Source: Hyphomicrobiales bacterium 4NK60-0047b
GTDB lineage: Bacteria > Pseudomonadota > Alphaproteobacteria > Rhizobiales > HXMU1428-3
NCBI GenBank assembly: GCA_040367435.1
Contig: BAABWY010000001.1
Span: 744,001-808,000, forward strand
Direction of reading: 5' to 3'
Length of the DNA stretch: 64,000 nt
Shown here: positions 41,343 to 50,200 of the stretch, one piece after another
How positions within the stretch are numbered: position 1 is the stretch's first letter
Layout of the letters: each line of letters opens with the position of its first letter
Notes under the pieces: model-generated
What the model was told of the DNA's origin: nothing
The model's database searches: none
What the model saw: the letters and a program-made list of their open reading frames with translations, nothing else
Position numbers and translations under genes: made by a program

Positions 41343-42440
41343 TTAAACTGATTCAATCACTAAATCAGCCAATTCCATAACAGCTGACGCTTTTCCCACC
41401 GATTTGGCAGCATTCGCGGCGTTTTGCAAGAGAGAAGGCTCAGCCATGAATTCATGCAATTGCCTATGAAAGCCTGTCATTGTGATGTCTTTTTGCTCTA
41501 AAATCCAACCTGCACCTGCTTTTTCTAGCATTTTCGCATTTAAAAGCTGGTCATTATCCAACGCATGCGGAAGCGGCACCATTATGGCAGGACGCCCACA
41601 AACTGCCAATTCAGCCACAGTCGAAGCTCCAGATCGTGAAATAACCAAGTGAGATTGGCTCATCTCACGAGGCAAATCATCAAAAAAGGCTTCACATTTC
41701 GCATCAATATCTGAATATTGATAAAGAGCGCGCACCCGGTCAAGGTCCTCTGCGCGGCACTGTTGAACAACACAAAGCTTTGCCCGAACCTCATCCTCAA
41801 GCTCAGCGATAGCAGTTGGGAAAAAATCAGAGAAAAACCGCGCCCCTTGGCTCCCCCCAAAAATCAAAATTTTAAATTTCTGGGCACCATCTCCTGTAAT
41901 CTCAGGGTAAGCAACATCTTGAACAGCCAAAACCTTGCTCCGAACGGGGTTACCAGTTAACCGCACTTTATGCTGGCAGTTTTGAGGTAAATATTTCACA
42001 TCAGAAAAAGACGTCGCGATTACATCAACGCGATTGGCAAGCATCTTATTCGCCCGCCCCATCACAGCATTCTGATCATGCAAACCTGTCTTAATCCCTA
42101 ATTGCCCCGCAGCAATTAAAGGCGGAAATGTAGGATACCCACCAAAGCCAAGTACAAAATCTGGTTTGATTCTTTTAAGTAAACCCCGTGCCGTGAGCAC
42201 GCCGCGCCCAAGAGTAAGCGCTGTTTTAAGAAGGGCAATAGGGTTCTTACCCTTCATCGTAGCAGAGGGGACAACATGCATTTGATCAGCAGGGCTATTG
42301 CCGATCATCTCATCAACCCGCTCATCGGTTACAATATGAACATCCACATCGCGGCGCTTTAATTCTTCAGTTAATGCAAAAGCCGGGAACAGATGCCCCC
42401 CCGTCCCACCAGCAGCCAATAAAACTCTTTTTTTCACCAT
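41343..42440 (-). CDS. murG: Lipid II-forming GlcNAc transferase MurG
   Basis: 365 residues from ATG 42440 (AGGG upstream); the longer frame to 42527 has no ribosome site. Peripheral inner-membrane glycosyltransferase converting lipid I to lipid II. Two GT-B domains: N-terminal VLLAAGGTGGHLFPAFALTE, GFGGYPTFPPLIAA, HDQNAVMGRANKML; C-terminal ILIFGGSQGARFFSDF and the UDP-GlcNAc site ISRSGASTVAELAVCGRPAI. Length typical. 129 bp downstream of ftsW. Confidence 0.95.
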   Translation of the reverse strand: MVKKRVLLAAGGTGGHLFPAFALTEELKRRDVDVHIVTDERVDEMIGNSPADQMHVVPSATMKGKNPIALLKTALTLGRGVLTARGLLKRIKPDFVLGFGGYPTFPPLIAAGQLGIKTGLHDQNAVMGRANKMLANRVDVIATSFSDVKYLPQNCQHKVRLTGNPVRSKVLAVQDVAYPEITGDGAQKFKILIFGGSQGARFFSDFFPTAIAELEDEVRAKLCVVQQCRAEDLDRVRALYQYSDIDAKCEAFFDDLPREMSQSHLVISRSGASTVAELAVCGRPAIMVPLPHALDNDQLLNAKMLEKAGAGWILEQKDITMTGFHRQLHEFMAEPSLLQNAANAAKSVGKASAVMELADLVIESV

Positions 42441-42569
42441 TACTAAACACCCTAGAAACTGAAAACCAGTAATAATTATCACATCAACACGCCAAACCAA
42501 ACAGCCAGAACATACCTTTAAAATCAATATGCCCTTTGCTATCGGGAATGCTTCAAAAACGCCCCAAGC

Positions 42570-43688
42570 TCACCGTCTCATGCTCAGAGGATGCCGCCGC
42601 GTTAAAGCTACTGTCATTCCAAGCAGAAGAGCAGTACCAATAAGGGAGGTCCCCCCATAAGAAATAAACGGCAAAGTCATGCCCTTTGCTGGAATAAGTC
42701 CCAAATTCACACTCATGTTAATAGACGTCTGCAAAGCAAAAAGAAGCATCAAACCAGAAACTGAAAACCTGACAAACGGATCTTTCATTTCACGCGCCCG
42801 CATTAAAGAGAGAAACACAACCCCCGCATAAATGAGCAACAACAAAATACAAGCAAGAACGCCGAACTCATCTGCAATGGCCGCAAAAATAAAATCATTA
42901 TGTGCATCTGGTAAATATTGCTCAGCCAAACTTCCCTCGCCAGGCCCACGTCCAAACCAACCAGCTTGGCGAAACGCTTCCAGAGCTCGTGCAATTTGAT
43001 AATTTTCCCCTGAAGGGTCAAGGAAATGATCAATCCGCGCCGTTACATGCGGCAGGAACTTATAGCCAAGAAACAAAGCTCCCACACCAGCTGCGAGAAA
43101 AAACATCACCCAGGCCCAAGCAAGACCCGCCAAGAAAAACATGCCAACCCAAGTTGCGGTCAATAAAAGTGTTTGCCCAAAATCAGGTTGTAAAATAAGC
43201 AAGAATGCTGAGATTGTATAAAATCCTATCGCCACACCATTGGCTGGTACATCACTTCGCTTAACCCCTTCAGAAAACGCCCAGGCCGTTAAAACAATAA
43301 ACGCAGGCTTTAAAATCTCTGAAGGTTGCAAGGAAACACCTGAAATTCTAATCCAGCGCTGAGCTCCATTAATTTCGGGGCCAAACAACAAAACACCAAT
43401 CATAGAAACGAGAGATAAAACAAATAGCGCCAGTGAAAGGCGCCTAATATTCGATGGACTAAGAAAAGAAACAGCTAGTAATAAAACAGACCCAAAAACA
43501 GCAAACACTAGTTGCCGCTGAACAAAGAAAAAATGCGGCAAATCTTTGCGCATAGCAACAGGCGGGCTAGCTGAAAGCAGCATCACAATTCCAAATGCCA
43601 ACAATAGAAATGAAAGCCCAAGCACGGTCCGGTCGACAGTAAACCACCACTCAGTTAGATGGCTCCGCTCGGATCGTGACAACACCAT
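42570..43688 (-). CDS. ftsW: Peptidoglycan polymerase FtsW
   Basis: 372 residues, SEDS-family membrane protein with about ten hydrophobic segments. Polymerises lipid II at the septum together with FtsI. Signatures: INGAQRWIRISGVSLQPSEI (substrate region), LQPDFGQTLLL (with the conserved Asp), FIFAAIADEFG and FISYGGTSLIGTAL. Starts 2 bp after the murD stop, so it is probably translationally coupled. Confidence 0.95.
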   Translation of the reverse strand: MVLSRSERSHLTEWWFTVDRTVLGLSFLLLAFGIVMLLSASPPVAMRKDLPHFFFVQRQLVFAVFGSVLLLAVSFLSPSNIRRLSLALFVLSLVSMIGVLLFGPEINGAQRWIRISGVSLQPSEILKPAFIVLTAWAFSEGVKRSDVPANGVAIGFYTISAFLLILQPDFGQTLLLTATWVGMFFLAGLAWAWVMFFLAAGVGALFLGYKFLPHVTARIDHFLDPSGENYQIARALEAFRQAGWFGRGPGEGSLAEQYLPDAHNDFIFAAIADEFGVLACILLLLIYAGVVFLSLMRAREMKDPFVRFSVSGLMLLFALQTSINMSVNLGLIPAKGMTLPFISYGGTSLIGTALLLGMTVALTRRHPLSMRR

Positions 43689-43690
43689 GA

Positions 43691-45178
43691 TTAAGCCTCT
43701 TCAGTTTCTCTATGTGGACCGCTCATGACGGCACCTTCTAGCGAGCGAACAATTTTTAAAAACGCATCACCACGTATCTCAAAATTTGCATATTGGTCAA
43801 AACTAGCAGCAGCTGGAGACAGTAAAATAGCCGCTTCCCTCTGGCTCTCATCAGAAGCCACATCAACGGCTTTTTTCACAGCCGTTTCCATATCGCCGCA
43901 CATGTCATAAGGTATGTCGGCAGCCTTCAAACTTTTGGCAAACTCATCAGCTGCTTCACCAATCAAAAATGCGTGGCGTACAGCACCCATTTGAGACGTA
44001 AGCCCATTGATGCCACCCTCTTTAGCAACACCTCCCGCAATCCAATAAATATCAGCGTAGCTTTTCAAAGCCTGCTCACTTGCTTCAGCATTCGTAGCTT
44101 TACTATCATTTACGAATAATAAACGACATTCCAAATTATTCGTCACCTCAGTCTCAGTCTCAAGCCTGGTACAGGTCAAAGTCGCTATCTGCTGCATCCG
44201 GTGTTCTAAACCCGGGAAAGTTGCAAGTCCCTGAACTAATCCCTCAAAATTGCTAGAAACTTTCAAAGCCAACAACAAAGCAAAAGCCGCATTTTGCGTA
44301 TTATGTTTACCCCGCAAATGAGACGCAGGTTTTAAATCTATCTGCCGAACGATTTGAGTGTCTTTAACGATAGAAAATCTGTCCTTTTCAATCACCACAC
44401 CATTTTCAATAGAAGGCGTTGAGCTTACAAAAAGAACTTCACTTTTCGTCGATAAACTTAAAGCAATCTGTTGACAATAAAGGTCATCAAAAGAAATCAC
44501 AGCCAAATTTTCAGCTTCTAAATTGTCAAAAATTTTCGCCTTCACCTCAGCATAGTGCTCAACCGTTCCATGCCGGTCGATATGATCAGGTGAAATATTT
44601 AACAAACCAGCCGCTGTCGGGCAAAGTGAGGGGGTGAGATCAATCTGATAAGAAGAAAGCTCAAGTACATAAATTTTGCCGTCTTGTGTTTCTGATTCAG
44701 AAAAATCCGGCATGTCCAACACACCCAAACCAATATTTCCCCCCATAATAGCGGTTTCGCCGGCTTCGTTTAAAATATGAGTGGTCAATGCTGTGGTCGT
44801 TGATTTCCCATTAGTCCCGGTAATAACCAAAACTCGGTCACGCTCACCACGATGCAAAAATTCTTCAAAGAATAATTCAGTATCACCAATAATCGGCAGA
44901 TCAACTCCTTGCGCCTTTTTAACAGTCCAGTGAGGTTCAGGATGAGTAAGCGGCACCCCCGGCGAGAGTAACAATGCATCAAATGAAGACCAGTCAGCCT
45001 CAATCAGATTTACAACCTCATACCCAGCTTCTGATGCAGCAGCGCACCGACTTTGGTTCTCATCCCAAACAACAACATCTGCACCGCCTGCTTTTAAAGC
45101 CGCCGCAGCACTTAAGCCAGTAATACCAAGACCAAACAAGGCAACGGTCTTATCTTTATAAACTGTAATGGGGATCAT
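43691..45178 (-). CDS. murD: UDP-MurNAc-L-Ala--D-glutamate ligase
   Basis: 495 residues from ATG 45178. Adds D-Glu to UDP-MurNAc-L-Ala. Motifs: VALFGLGITGLSAAAAL (N-terminal), LSPGVPLTHPEP, ATP-loop VLVITGTNGKSTTTAL, LELSSYQIDL, NISPDHIDRHG, LEHRMQ and NDSKATNAEAS. Slightly longer than the E. coli enzyme, with extra residues around TRLETETEVTNN. Preceded on the mraY side by A copy 5. Confidence 0.95.
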   Translation of the reverse strand: MIPITVYKDKTVALFGLGITGLSAAAALKAGGADVVVWDENQSRCAAASEAGYEVVNLIEADWSSFDALLLSPGVPLTHPEPHWTVKKAQGVDLPIIGDTELFFEEFLHRGERDRVLVITGTNGKSTTTALTTHILNEAGETAIMGGNIGLGVLDMPDFSESETQDGKIYVLELSSYQIDLTPSLCPTAAGLLNISPDHIDRHGTVEHYAEVKAKIFDNLEAENLAVISFDDLYCQQIALSLSTKSEVLFVSSTPSIENGVVIEKDRFSIVKDTQIVRQIDLKPASHLRGKHNTQNAAFALLLALKVSSNFEGLVQGLATFPGLEHRMQQIATLTCTRLETETEVTNNLECRLLFVNDSKATNAEASEQALKSYADIYWIAGGVAKEGGINGLTSQMGAVRHAFLIGEAADEFAKSLKAADIPYDMCGDMETAVKKAVDVASDESQREAAILLSPAAASFDQYANFEIRGDAFLKIVRSLEGAVMSGPHRETEEA

Positions 45179-45245
45179 AGCAGAAACACCTAGTCTAAGT
45201 TTCAATCAGCTGAAAGAAAATAACGCTACAACTCTAACTATACAA

Positions 45246-45363
45246 AGAAGGAGCATTGCCCTTTTCGGGCAATGGGACATGGCGCAGCGATAGCGTAGCC
45301 CGGCGCAAGCGCCGCCCCTCGGAGGCTTAAGTGCGATAGCACTTAAAATAGCCGTGAGAGAAA
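45246..45363 (+). repeat. Family A structured repeat, copy 5
   Basis: AGAAGGAG start; hairpins CATTGCCC/GGGCAATG, a GGCG...AGCC hairpin, CGGCGCAAGCGCCG and TTAAGTGC/GCACTTAA; linker CCCCTCGGAGG; end AATAGCCGTGAGAGAAA. Lies in the mraY-murD gap, antisense to the operon. Confidence 0.85.
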
Positions 45364-45411
45364 AAAGAGATCAAAATTATTCTCCTTCCACCTCCCGTAA
45401 AAAATCTCAAC

Positions 45412-46500
45412 CTATCTCAATTTCAAAGTACTCAAACCAATAAGCGCCAGTACTACAGCGATTATCCAAAACCGAACAACAATGGTCGGCTCAGCCCACC
45501 CCTTTTGTTCATAATGATGATGAAGCGGCGCCATTCGAAACACCCTCTTACCTGTCAGTTTAAAAGACGCGACCTGAACAATCACAGAAACAGCTTCAAG
45601 CACAAACAAACCACCAACAATACCAAGCACCAACTCATGCTTCACGGCAACAGCTATTGCCCCAAGCGCACCACCTAAAGCGAGCGAGCCCGTATCACCC
45701 ATAAATATCATCGCAGGCGGAGCATTAAACCATAAAAACCCAAGTCCAGACCCCACAAGAGCCCCGCATAAAACCATCAACTCACTGGTTCCAGGTACAA
45801 AATGAATTTGCAAATAATCAGCAAATGTCGCATGCCCAACCAAATAAGCAATCACACCAAACGTAGCAGACGCAATCATCACCGGCACAATCGCCAGGCC
45901 ATCAAGACCATCCGTTAAATTCACAGCATTACCAGCACCGGCAATCACTAAAGCTCCAAAACATATAAAGAAAACAGACCCAAAATTGATCATAATGTCT
46001 TTAAAAAACGGCACCGTAATTGCCGTTGAAAAAGGTTCTTTGCCAAATGACATAAAGATAGCACAAGCAATCGCTGCGACAATCAATTCGAGCCCTAATC
46101 TTATCCGTCCGGAAAAGCCAGCAGTTGTGCGTTTGGCAACTTTTAAATAATCGTCATAGCCACCGATGAGACCATAAGAGAGCGTAACAAACAAAATCAC
46201 CCAGACATAAGGGTTGCGTAAGTTACCCCATAAAACTGTAGAAACAAAAACCGCCGCCAAAATCATCAAACCGCCCATAGTCGGCGTGCCTTGCTTTTCT
46301 AAAATGTGCCGCTGCGGCCCATCTTCTCGAATAGGCTGGCCTTTTCCCTGACGTACACGCAAATTTTTGATTAAAGCTGGCCCAAACAAAAACACAAACA
46401 ACAGCGCCGTCATAATGGCCCCGCCCGTACGGAAGGTAATGTAACGAAAAACGTTAAACGCGCCAAACTGGTCAGAAAAGCCCACCAACTCATATAACAT
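45412..46500 (-). CDS. mraY: Phospho-MurNAc-pentapeptide transferase MraY
   Basis: 362 residues with about ten membrane segments. Transfers phospho-MurNAc-pentapeptide to undecaprenyl phosphate to form lipid I. Family signatures: [11 protein letters not shown], the Asp pair [10 protein letters not shown], catalytic segment [31 protein letters not shown] and the His-rich loop [14 protein letters not shown]. Normal length; 37 bp after murF. Confidence 0.97.
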   Translation of the reverse strand: MLYELVGFSDQFGAFNVFRYITFRTGGAIMTALLFVFLFGPALIKNLRVRQGKGQPIREDGPQRHILEKQGTPTMGGLMILAAVFVSTVLWGNLRNPYVWVILFVTLSYGLIGGYDDYLKVAKRTTAGFSGRIRLGLELIVAAIACAIFMSFGKEPFSTAITVPFFKDIMINFGSVFFICFGALVIAGAGNAVNLTDGLDGLAIVPVMIASATFGVIAYLVGHATFADYLQIHFVPGTSELMVLCGALVGSGLGFLWFNAPPAMIFMGDTGSLALGGALGAIAVAVKHELVLGIVGGLFVLEAVSVIVQVASFKLTGKRVFRMAPLHHHYEQKGWAEPTIVVRFWIIAVVLALIGLSTLKLR

Positions 46501-46537
46501 CGAATAGTTCCCTCATTTATTGAGTGTTTTACGGTTT

Positions 46538-48004
46538 TTATTTATATTTTTCACATAATGCAGTCACGATAGAGCCCATATCACTCCCAAGTGATCCTTT
46601 TATCATAACAACATCACCAGATTGCAAGCTTTCTTCCAAAGGCTTTATAAGATCCTTAGAAGTTAAAGCAAATGCCCCTTTTTTATCTTGTGGTAACTCA
46701 TTAAACATATGTGACATCATTTCACCAGAGGCAAACACTAAATCCACATCTAGAGATGCAATTAAAGGAGCAATGCCGCGATGGTAATAATCAGAATGCG
46801 CCCCAAGTTCCAACATATCCCCTAAAACTGCAATACGGCGGCAATATGTACCATCTTTCAATGCGCTAAGATTTTTTAGTGCAATGTCCATTGAAGGCGG
46901 GTTGGCATTATAGCTTTCATCAATAAGTAAAACTTTTGAAGAAACATCACTTGCTAAATGTAACTGATGGCGAACACCCCGTCCTGGCGGCGCAATCAAT
47001 TCTGACAAAACAGAAGCTGCCTGTAGCACACTACAACCAGTTAACTTCAAACACCCAAGCGCCCCTAAAAAGTTAAGCGCAATATGCTCTCCCGGAATAG
47101 AAATTGAGAAATCAATACCCTCTCCAAAACAATCTGCCCGCACAACACTCCGCTCATGGCCAAACTCACCAGACACTAACTTAACATCCACGCCAGACGC
47201 TTTACCAAAACTATAAACATTCTGCACCTTTGCCTGAAAAGCCGCCTGCTTCAAACGATCAAAATGCCGATTGTCAGCTGGGAGAAGACAAGCACCACCA
47301 TCCACCAAACCATCAAAAATTTCAGCCTTGGCATCTGCAATTTCTTCTTCATTCGCAAAATGCCCAATATGAGCAGGAGCAACTGTCGTGATCAAAGCAA
47401 CATGGGGTTGAATAAGTTTTGAAAGCGGTGAGATTTCTCCCGCATGGTTCATGCCGACTTCAAAAATGCCGAATTCACAATCTCTAGGCATTCGCGCTAA
47501 TGTGAGAGGAACGCCCCAATGATTATTAAAGGACTTAACGGAAGCATGCGTGCGGCCAAATTTTTCAAACATCACGCGAAGCGCTTCTTTCGTGCCCGTC
47601 TTACCAGCACTCCCAGTCACCGCAATTATCTTACCCGTGCACCGCTTGCGCGAAGCCAACCCCAAATCTTGCAGCGCTTTAAATGTATCTTCAACGCGAA
47701 TGAGAATGCCACCAGAGCCTCCAGCCTTTTCAGAGCCATCAGCTTTTTCAAAGCCATCTAACTCAAAATCCTTAGAGACCAAGCAAGCCTTAGCCCCTGA
47801 CTCAAAAGCCGAGTGCACAAAAGCATGCCCATCTTGACTAACTCCTTGAATAGCAATGTAAAGCGCATCGTCCTCAAGTGTCCGGCTATCAATTGAAACA
47901 CTATTGATACCATTAGATTCAACGCCCTGAACATCACTACCAAGGACTTCAACTTGCCCCTTTACGGCCTCAGCAATCTCACCAACTGTCCATAAATAAT
48001 CCAT
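46538..48004 (-). CDS. murF: UDP-MurNAc-tripeptide--D-Ala-D-Ala ligase
   Basis: 488 residues from ATG 48004. Adds D-Ala-D-Ala to complete the pentapeptide. Motifs: ATP-loop IAVTGSAGKTGTKEAL, FEVGMNHAGEISPLSKL, NYNANPPS-type segment (DESYNANPPSMDIAL), and VLGDMLELGAHSDYYH. The N-terminal substrate domain has SIDSRTLEDDALYIAIQG. 31 bp after murE. Confidence 0.96.
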   Translation of the reverse strand: MDYLWTVGEIAEAVKGQVEVLGSDVQGVESNGINSVSIDSRTLEDDALYIAIQGVSQDGHAFVHSAFESGAKACLVSKDFELDGFEKADGSEKAGGSGGILIRVEDTFKALQDLGLASRKRCTGKIIAVTGSAGKTGTKEALRVMFEKFGRTHASVKSFNNHWGVPLTLARMPRDCEFGIFEVGMNHAGEISPLSKLIQPHVALITTVAPAHIGHFANEEEIADAKAEIFDGLVDGGACLLPADNRHFDRLKQAAFQAKVQNVYSFGKASGVDVKLVSGEFGHERSVVRADCFGEGIDFSISIPGEHIALNFLGALGCLKLTGCSVLQAASVLSELIAPPGRGVRHQLHLASDVSSKVLLIDESYNANPPSMDIALKNLSALKDGTYCRRIAVLGDMLELGAHSDYYHRGIAPLIASLDVDLVFASGEMMSHMFNELPQDKKGAFALTSKDLIKPLEESLQSGDVVMIKGSLGSDMGSIVTALCEKYK

Positions 48005-48035
48005 GCACTTACCACCCAATCCCCGTATGCTAAAA

Positions 48036-49502
48036 TCAGTTATTTTTAAGGGACGCTTCTACAGCATCATGGTCAGAAAAAGGAAGAATTTCCGAGCCAA
48101 CAATTTGCCCTGTCTCATGTCCTTTGCCAGCCACCAGCAAAATATCGCCTGAGCTTAATCCATCAACAGCTGTTTGAATGGCCAACGCCCGATCACCTAT
48201 TTCTTGAGCATCTTTTGCGGCCACCATAATCTCAGACCGAATAACAGACGGGTCTTCCCCCCGCGGGTTATCATCCGTCACATAAACACAGTCAGCAAGA
48301 CGGCTTGCTATTTCCCCCATCATAGGTCGCTTGCCTTTGTCACGGTCACCACCACACCCAAAAACAACATGAAGCCGACCTTGCTTATAAGGAAGGAGAG
48401 CTTTAATGGCTGTCTCCAGCGCGTCTGGCGTATGAGCATAATCAATAAAAACAGGTGCTTTTTGGGACAGCTCTTTTCCGGCCTCTTTTGAAAACTCTTT
48501 GCTTCCAGCAAGCTCCAAACGCCCTTTAGGCCCTTTTAAAGTCTCTAACACAGGTAAAATCTCAAGAATGGAAACACCACCAGCCGCCACAAGGGCTGCA
48601 GCAACCAGCACATTACTGGCCTGAAAATCACCAACAAGGGGCAGTTGGATTTCTGAAGTTCCTCGATGATGCACCAACGTCAATTTTTGCGAAAACCCAT
48701 CAATTTCGCAATTTTTGAGATTTATATATCGCCCTTTGCGGCCAATCGTCATCACATTAATGTGCCGCGCTTCGCAAACCTCAATCACCCGGCCAGCCCC
48801 TGGCGCATCAGCATCAATAACTGCAATACCGTTTTCACCAAGCAATTCAGAAAAAAGACGCTTCTTTTCGTTAAAATAAGCCTCAAACGTCTCATGATAA
48901 TCTAAATGATCACGCGTGATATTCGTAAAAGCAGCCGCTGTAAAATTCAAACCATCAAGCCGGCGCTGCGCCAGCCCATGACTAGAGGCCTCAAGAGCTA
49001 AATGATCAACCCCTTGTTCTGTAAGTTCTTTTAAAGCTTTATGTAAAGTCACAGGGTCAGGAGTCGTATGATCTAACTTTTTAGAACCATGCTTGGAGAC
49101 GACCCCTATCGTACCGAGGCTAGCACCTTCAATCCCAATCTGCTCCCAGATTTGCCTCACAAAACTGGCAACAGAAGTTTTCCCATTTGTTCCCGTAACA
49201 CCAACGATTAAATCTGGTTGCGGGGAATAAAATCGTGCAGAAAGCTCAGCCAAGCCAAGACGCGGGTCAACCTGCTGCAAGAGCGGTACACCCTCCGGCA
49301 ACGAACCTTCATAATTTTCATGAGTTAAAATCGCGACAGCGCCTTGCGAAAGCGCCTGATCAATAAACTTGGCCCCATCAACAACAACACCAGGTAAAGC
49401 CGCAAACAGAAATCCATCCCTAACCTCACGGCTATCAGCTGTGATACCAGTAATCTCAACATCCGGCCCATCAAGTCCTTCAATTAGTTCAGATAATTTC
49501 AT
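48036..49502 (-). CDS. murE: UDP-MurNAc-L-Ala-D-Glu--meso-DAP ligase
   Basis: 488 residues from ATG 49502, behind GAGGGCGG. Adds the third amino acid of the stem peptide. Motifs: TADSREVRDGFLFAALPG, ATP-loop VGVTGTNGKTSVASF, LEASSHGLAQRRL, FTNITRDHLDYH and the specificity motif DNPRGEDP. DNPR predicts meso-diaminopimelate, the usual Gram-negative choice. The upstream gap to ftsI is almost 700 bp and full of repeats. Confidence 0.96.
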   Translation of the reverse strand: MKLSELIEGLDGPDVEITGITADSREVRDGFLFAALPGVVVDGAKFIDQALSQGAVAILTHENYEGSLPEGVPLLQQVDPRLGLAELSARFYSPQPDLIVGVTGTNGKTSVASFVRQIWEQIGIEGASLGTIGVVSKHGSKKLDHTTPDPVTLHKALKELTEQGVDHLALEASSHGLAQRRLDGLNFTAAAFTNITRDHLDYHETFEAYFNEKKRLFSELLGENGIAVIDADAPGAGRVIEVCEARHINVMTIGRKGRYINLKNCEIDGFSQKLTLVHHRGTSEIQLPLVGDFQASNVLVAAALVAAGGVSILEILPVLETLKGPKGRLELAGSKEFSKEAGKELSQKAPVFIDYAHTPDALETAIKALLPYKQGRLHVVFGCGGDRDKGKRPMMGEIASRLADCVYVTDDNPRGEDPSVIRSEIMVAAKDAQEIGDRALAIQTAVDGLSSGDILLVAGKGHETGQIVGSEILPFSDHDAVEASLKNN

Positions 49503-49574
49503 AAATGCTTGTCCGCCCTCTATTCTCATTTTTGCCAAAGCACGTCATCAAAAAGTAAATGCCAGTTTATAGAT

Positions 49575-49608
49575 AGCGCGGATGCATTATGGGCATCTGA
49601 AGCGCAAC
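49575..49608 (+). repeat. Family B hairpin, simple form
   Basis: GCGC-G-GATGC-ATTATGG-GCATC-TGAA-GCGC-AA. Confidence 0.8.
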
Positions 49609-49615
49609 AAATAAT

Positions 49616-49685
49616 CGCGTATGCTACACCGATTGCTTTGTGGGCAATCTGAAGGTGACCTAAAGAAAAATATCTGAAACGCAAC
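49616..49685 (+). repeat. Compound family B repeat
   Basis: Outer copy CGCGTATGCT...ATATCTGAAACGCAA with an inner hairpin CACC-G-ATTGC-TTTGTGG-GCAAT-CTGAA-GGTG. The inner copy has both stems changed relative to the standard, with pairing kept in each. Confidence 0.8.
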
Positions 49686-49691
49686 TAAAAT

Positions 49692-49724
49692 AGCGCGGAT
49701 GCTTTGTGGGCATCTGAAGCGCAA
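49692..49724 (+). repeat. Family B hairpin, simple form
   Basis: GCGC-G-GATGC-TTTGTGG-GCATC-TGAA-GCGC-AA, a good reference copy. Confidence 0.8.
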
Positions 49725-49733
49725 CTAAAAATG

Positions 49734-49780
49734 ACATTACTTTGCACCTTTATGAGTAACATAAAGGTGCAAAGTAATGT
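49734..49780. repeat. Perfect 21-bp inverted repeat
   Basis: Arms ACATTACTTTGCACCTTTATG and its exact reverse complement with a five-base loop (AGTAA). No T-run follows on either strand, and it is not an A or B element. Could be a transcription terminator, a small mobile-element remnant or a protein site. Confidence 0.7.
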
Positions 49781-50033
49781 GGATTTAGCACAAAGCATCA
49801 ACGGAAAACAAGCTAACACCCTATGAGAAAAGCCAAAAATATCGGCTCCCACAAAAAAGCACGACTAAAACAGGTGAAATTATGGTGAAAGACACTTGAA
49901 AAGCAATAAACCACGCCAGTTGCTATGCCAGCAGACACAACGATAACTTGTAAACAACTAAAATCCCAAAAACGTTTGCAAGAAACTGCAAGAGGCATAA
50001 AGTTAAATAGCCCACAAGAAAAACGGCCTATAC

Positions 50034-50187
50034 GAAGAAGGAGTGACGCCACTTCGGCGTCTGGACATGGCGAAGCGCTTCGCGAAGCCCGGTGCAAGCG
50101 CCGCCCCTCGGAGGGCCCGCAGCGAAGCTGCGCGGTTGCTAATAGGCAATCTGAAGCGCCACAGAAAAGCAATTACCCGTGAGAGAA
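50034..50187 (+). repeat. Family A structured repeat, copy 6 (with B hairpin)
   Basis: GAAGAAGGAG start; hairpins GACGCC/GGCGTC, GGC..GCTTCGCGAAGCC, CGGTGCAAGCGCCG (G-T pair) and GCAGCGAAGCTGC; CCCCTCGGAGGG linker. A B hairpin (50130-50159) directly follows the fourth hairpin, before the ACCCGTGAGAGAAAA end. Confidence 0.8.
50130..50159 (+). repeat. Family B hairpin inside A copy 6
   Basis: GCGC-G-GTTGC-TAATAG-GCAAT-CTGAA-GCGC, between hairpin four and the 3' tail of the A element. Confidence 0.75.
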
Positions 50188-50200
50188 AACAAACAAAAAA

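Larger units (their letters stand above)
49503..50200. other. ftsI-murE gap packed with repeats
   Basis: 698 bp with no gene. In order it holds three B loci (49575-49724), a perfect 21-bp inverted repeat (49734-49780) and A copy 6 with a B hairpin (50034-50187). ftsI and murE are usually adjacent or overlapping in relatives. Confidence 0.6.

Noticed and set aside
49813-50172. 119-codon minus-strand frame in the ftsI-murE gap
   Set aside because: Covers A copy 6; no ribosome site and no family resemblance.
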